Source: an uncultured Oscillospiraceae bacterium (lineage in GTDB: Bacteria > Bacillota > Clostridia > Oscillospirales > Oscillospiraceae). From it: a stretch of DNA of 6,441 bases. Of this stretch, positions 5,552 through 6,441 are shown piece by piece. The position numbers were made by a program, and so were the translations under genes. The stretch lies in contig CANQKJ010000124.1 of assembly GCA_947624465.1 (NCBI GenBank), forward strand, positions 1 through 6,441. Direction: 5' to 3'. The notes under the pieces are model-generated. The model ran no database searches. It was not told the origin of the DNA and was given only the letters and a program-made list of their open reading frames with translations. Every line of letters starts with the position of its first letter. Within the stretch, counting starts at the first letter, position 1.

Positions 5552-6441
5552 ACCATCCCCTCCAATTCCTCCAGCCCCCGGCTGATCTCCGCCTCGATCT
5601 CTTTCAGCTCCGCCAGAATCTCGCTGGTGGGCGGGTACTCCACCGGCGTGTACTCGGTCTTCTTGTACTTGTTGATGGACAGGTCGTACCCGTTGGCCAC
5701 GATCTCCTCCCGGGGCACCAGGAAGGACTGCTCCGTGCGGGCGCGGGCTTTTTCCGCCTCCCGGTCCCGGAACCGGGCCACGATGTCGGGGATGTCGTTC
5801 TCCGCCACGGGGGCGCGCTTGTCGTCCAGGGAGAAGCCGTCGGCGCGCATATCGTAGAACCACACGTTGTCGGTGCCGCCGTGGCCGGTCTTGGTGAACA
5901 CCAGCACGCCGGTGGACACCCCGGCGTAGGGCTTGAACACGCCGGAGGGCATGGAGATGACGGCCTCCAGGCGGTTGCCGTCGATGAGCTCCCTGCGGAT
6001 GGCCTTATGGGCGGCGGAGGAGCCGAACAGCACCCCGTCGGGGACGATGCAGGCGCAGCGGCCGCCCACCTTGAGCATCCGCAGGAACAGGGCCAGGAAC
6101 AGCAGCTCGGTCTTTTTCGTCTTGCAGACCTTCAGCAGGTCGGCGGAGACGGTGTCGGCGTCCAGGCTGCCCTTGAAGGGGGGATTGGCCAGGATGATGG
6201 AGTACTTGTCCCGGTCGGTGTTCTGGTCGGACAGGCTGTCCCGGTACTCGATGAAGGGGTTGTCCACCCCGTGGGTCATCATGTTCATGGCGCCGATGCG
6301 GAGCATGGTGCGGTCCATGTCGTAGCCGGTGAACATGTGGTTCATGTAGTGATCCTTTTTCTGGCGGTCAAAGAGTATCTCGCCCTTGTACTTCTCCCGC
6401 AAATACTGTCCCGCGGTGATGAGGAAGCCGGAGGTGCCGCA
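5548..6441 (-). CDS. hsdM: Type I restriction-modification methyltransferase subunit (M), C-terminal 297 residues
   Basis: The frame is open from the window edge to TGA at 5550-5548; the N-terminus lies beyond 6441. The fragment begins in the middle of methyltransferase motif I (CGTSGFL, the end of the usual DPACGTSGF that binds S-adenosylmethionine) and carries motif IV NPPF at fragment residues 86-89, the catalytic signature of N6-adenine methyltransferases. Further typical segments are GGRCACIVPDGVLF, then ISMPSGVFKPYAGVSTGVLVF, and NGYDLSINKY near the end. The last 25 residues are Glu- and Leu-rich, probably a helix that packs against HsdS. With HsdS it forms the M2S methyltransferase that protects host DNA, and with HsdR the restriction complex. 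It is GC-rich and overlaps hsdS by four bases. The operon promoter must be upstream of hsdM, outside this window. Confidence 0.95.
   Translation of the reverse strand, partial: CGTSGFLITAGQYLREKYKGEILFDRQKKDHYMNHMFTGYDMDRTMLRIGAMNMMTHGVDNPFIEYRDSLSDQNTDRDKYSIILANPPFKGSLDADTVSADLLKVCKTKKTELLFLALFLRMLKVGGRCACIVPDGVLFGSSAAHKAIRRELIDGNRLEAVISMPSGVFKPYAGVSTGVLVFTKTGHGGTDNVWFYDMRADGFSLDDKRAPVAENDIPDIVARFRDREAEKARARTEQSFLVPREEIVANGYDLSINKYKKTEYTPVEYPPTSEILAELKEIEAEISRGLEELEGMV
5559..5563 (-). promoter_or_regulatory. Ribosome binding site deciding the hsdS GTG start
   Basis: GGAGG on the minus strand lies seven bases before GTG at 5551, inside the last codons of hsdM. With the GTGA stop/start overlap at 5548-5551 it supports translational coupling of hsdM and hsdS, and it excludes the longer upstream in-frame starts. 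Confidence 0.8.

Noticed and set aside
5552..5863. Longer hsdS beginning at 5863
   Set aside because: The extra 104 residues are an out-of-frame reading of hsdM, dominated by R, G and P. The GTG at 5551 has GGAGG seven bases upstream and the usual four-base overlap with the hsdM stop.
6400..6402. TTG at 6402 as the hsdM start
   Set aside because: The frame continues upstream to the window edge with CGTSGFL, the methyltransferase motif I, so the gene is truncated by the window and not started here.
1..6441. tRNA, rRNA, CRISPR array, insertion sequence, or cyclic-nucleotide synthase gene
   Set aside because: No cloverleaf, regularly spaced repeats, transposase frame or nucleotidyltransferase motifs were seen on either strand.

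Overview
This window carries most of a type I restriction-modification operon on the minus strand, read right to left as hsdM (3' part only), hsdS, a TIR-like nucleotide-binding protein gene, then hsdR. At the left edge, on the plus strand, is the last piece of a MalG-type sugar ABC transporter permease gene that converges on the operon. The permease tail, hsdM and hsdR are GC-rich (about 67% G+C in a hand-counted 60-base sample of hsdM) and the start sites have good GGAGG or AGGTGA ribosome binding sites. Together with the protein types this fits a high-GC gut Clostridia such as Oscillospiraceae; that placement is inference from style, not from a marker gene.

Layout: 1-159 is the permease C-terminus (+). 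160-382 is a convergent intergenic stretch with a strong 14-bp hairpin terminator next to hsdR, a weaker minus-strand hairpin beside the permease, and a short open stretch that may be an eroded gene tail or dispersed repeat. 383-3673 is hsdR (-), intact at 1096 aa, with a DUF4145 (HEPN-like) N-terminal domain, a PD-(D/E)xK nuclease, an SF2 translocase motor and an EcoEI-type C-terminal domain. 3725-4384 is the 219-aa TIR-like gene (-). 4388-5551 is hsdS (-), started at a GTG that overlaps the hsdM stop. 5548-6441 is hsdM (-), cut by the window edge inside methyltransferase motif I.

How the parts work together: HsdM and HsdS form the sequence-specific adenine methyltransferase, and HsdR joins them to translocate and cut unmodified DNA. 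The extra gene, three bases after hsdS and 51 bases before hsdR, encodes a predicted TIR-fold (PF10137/CAP12-like) protein with a small N-terminal domain resembling the TBP-like N-domain of RNase HIII. No cyclic-nucleotide synthase is visible here, so if it is a defence effector its trigger may come from the restriction system itself; this is inference.

Composition: roughly 3690-5548, covering hsdS and the TIR-like gene, is AT-rich (33-38% G+C in two 60-base samples). It interrupts the GC-rich operon, except for an island of about 54% G+C at 4981-5080 that encodes the HsdS central conserved helix. That mosaic suggests replacement of both target-recognition domains, with the TIR-like gene probably arriving with the second one. 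The most interesting items are the embedded TIR-like gene, its N-terminal domain, and the HEPN-like domain on HsdR.
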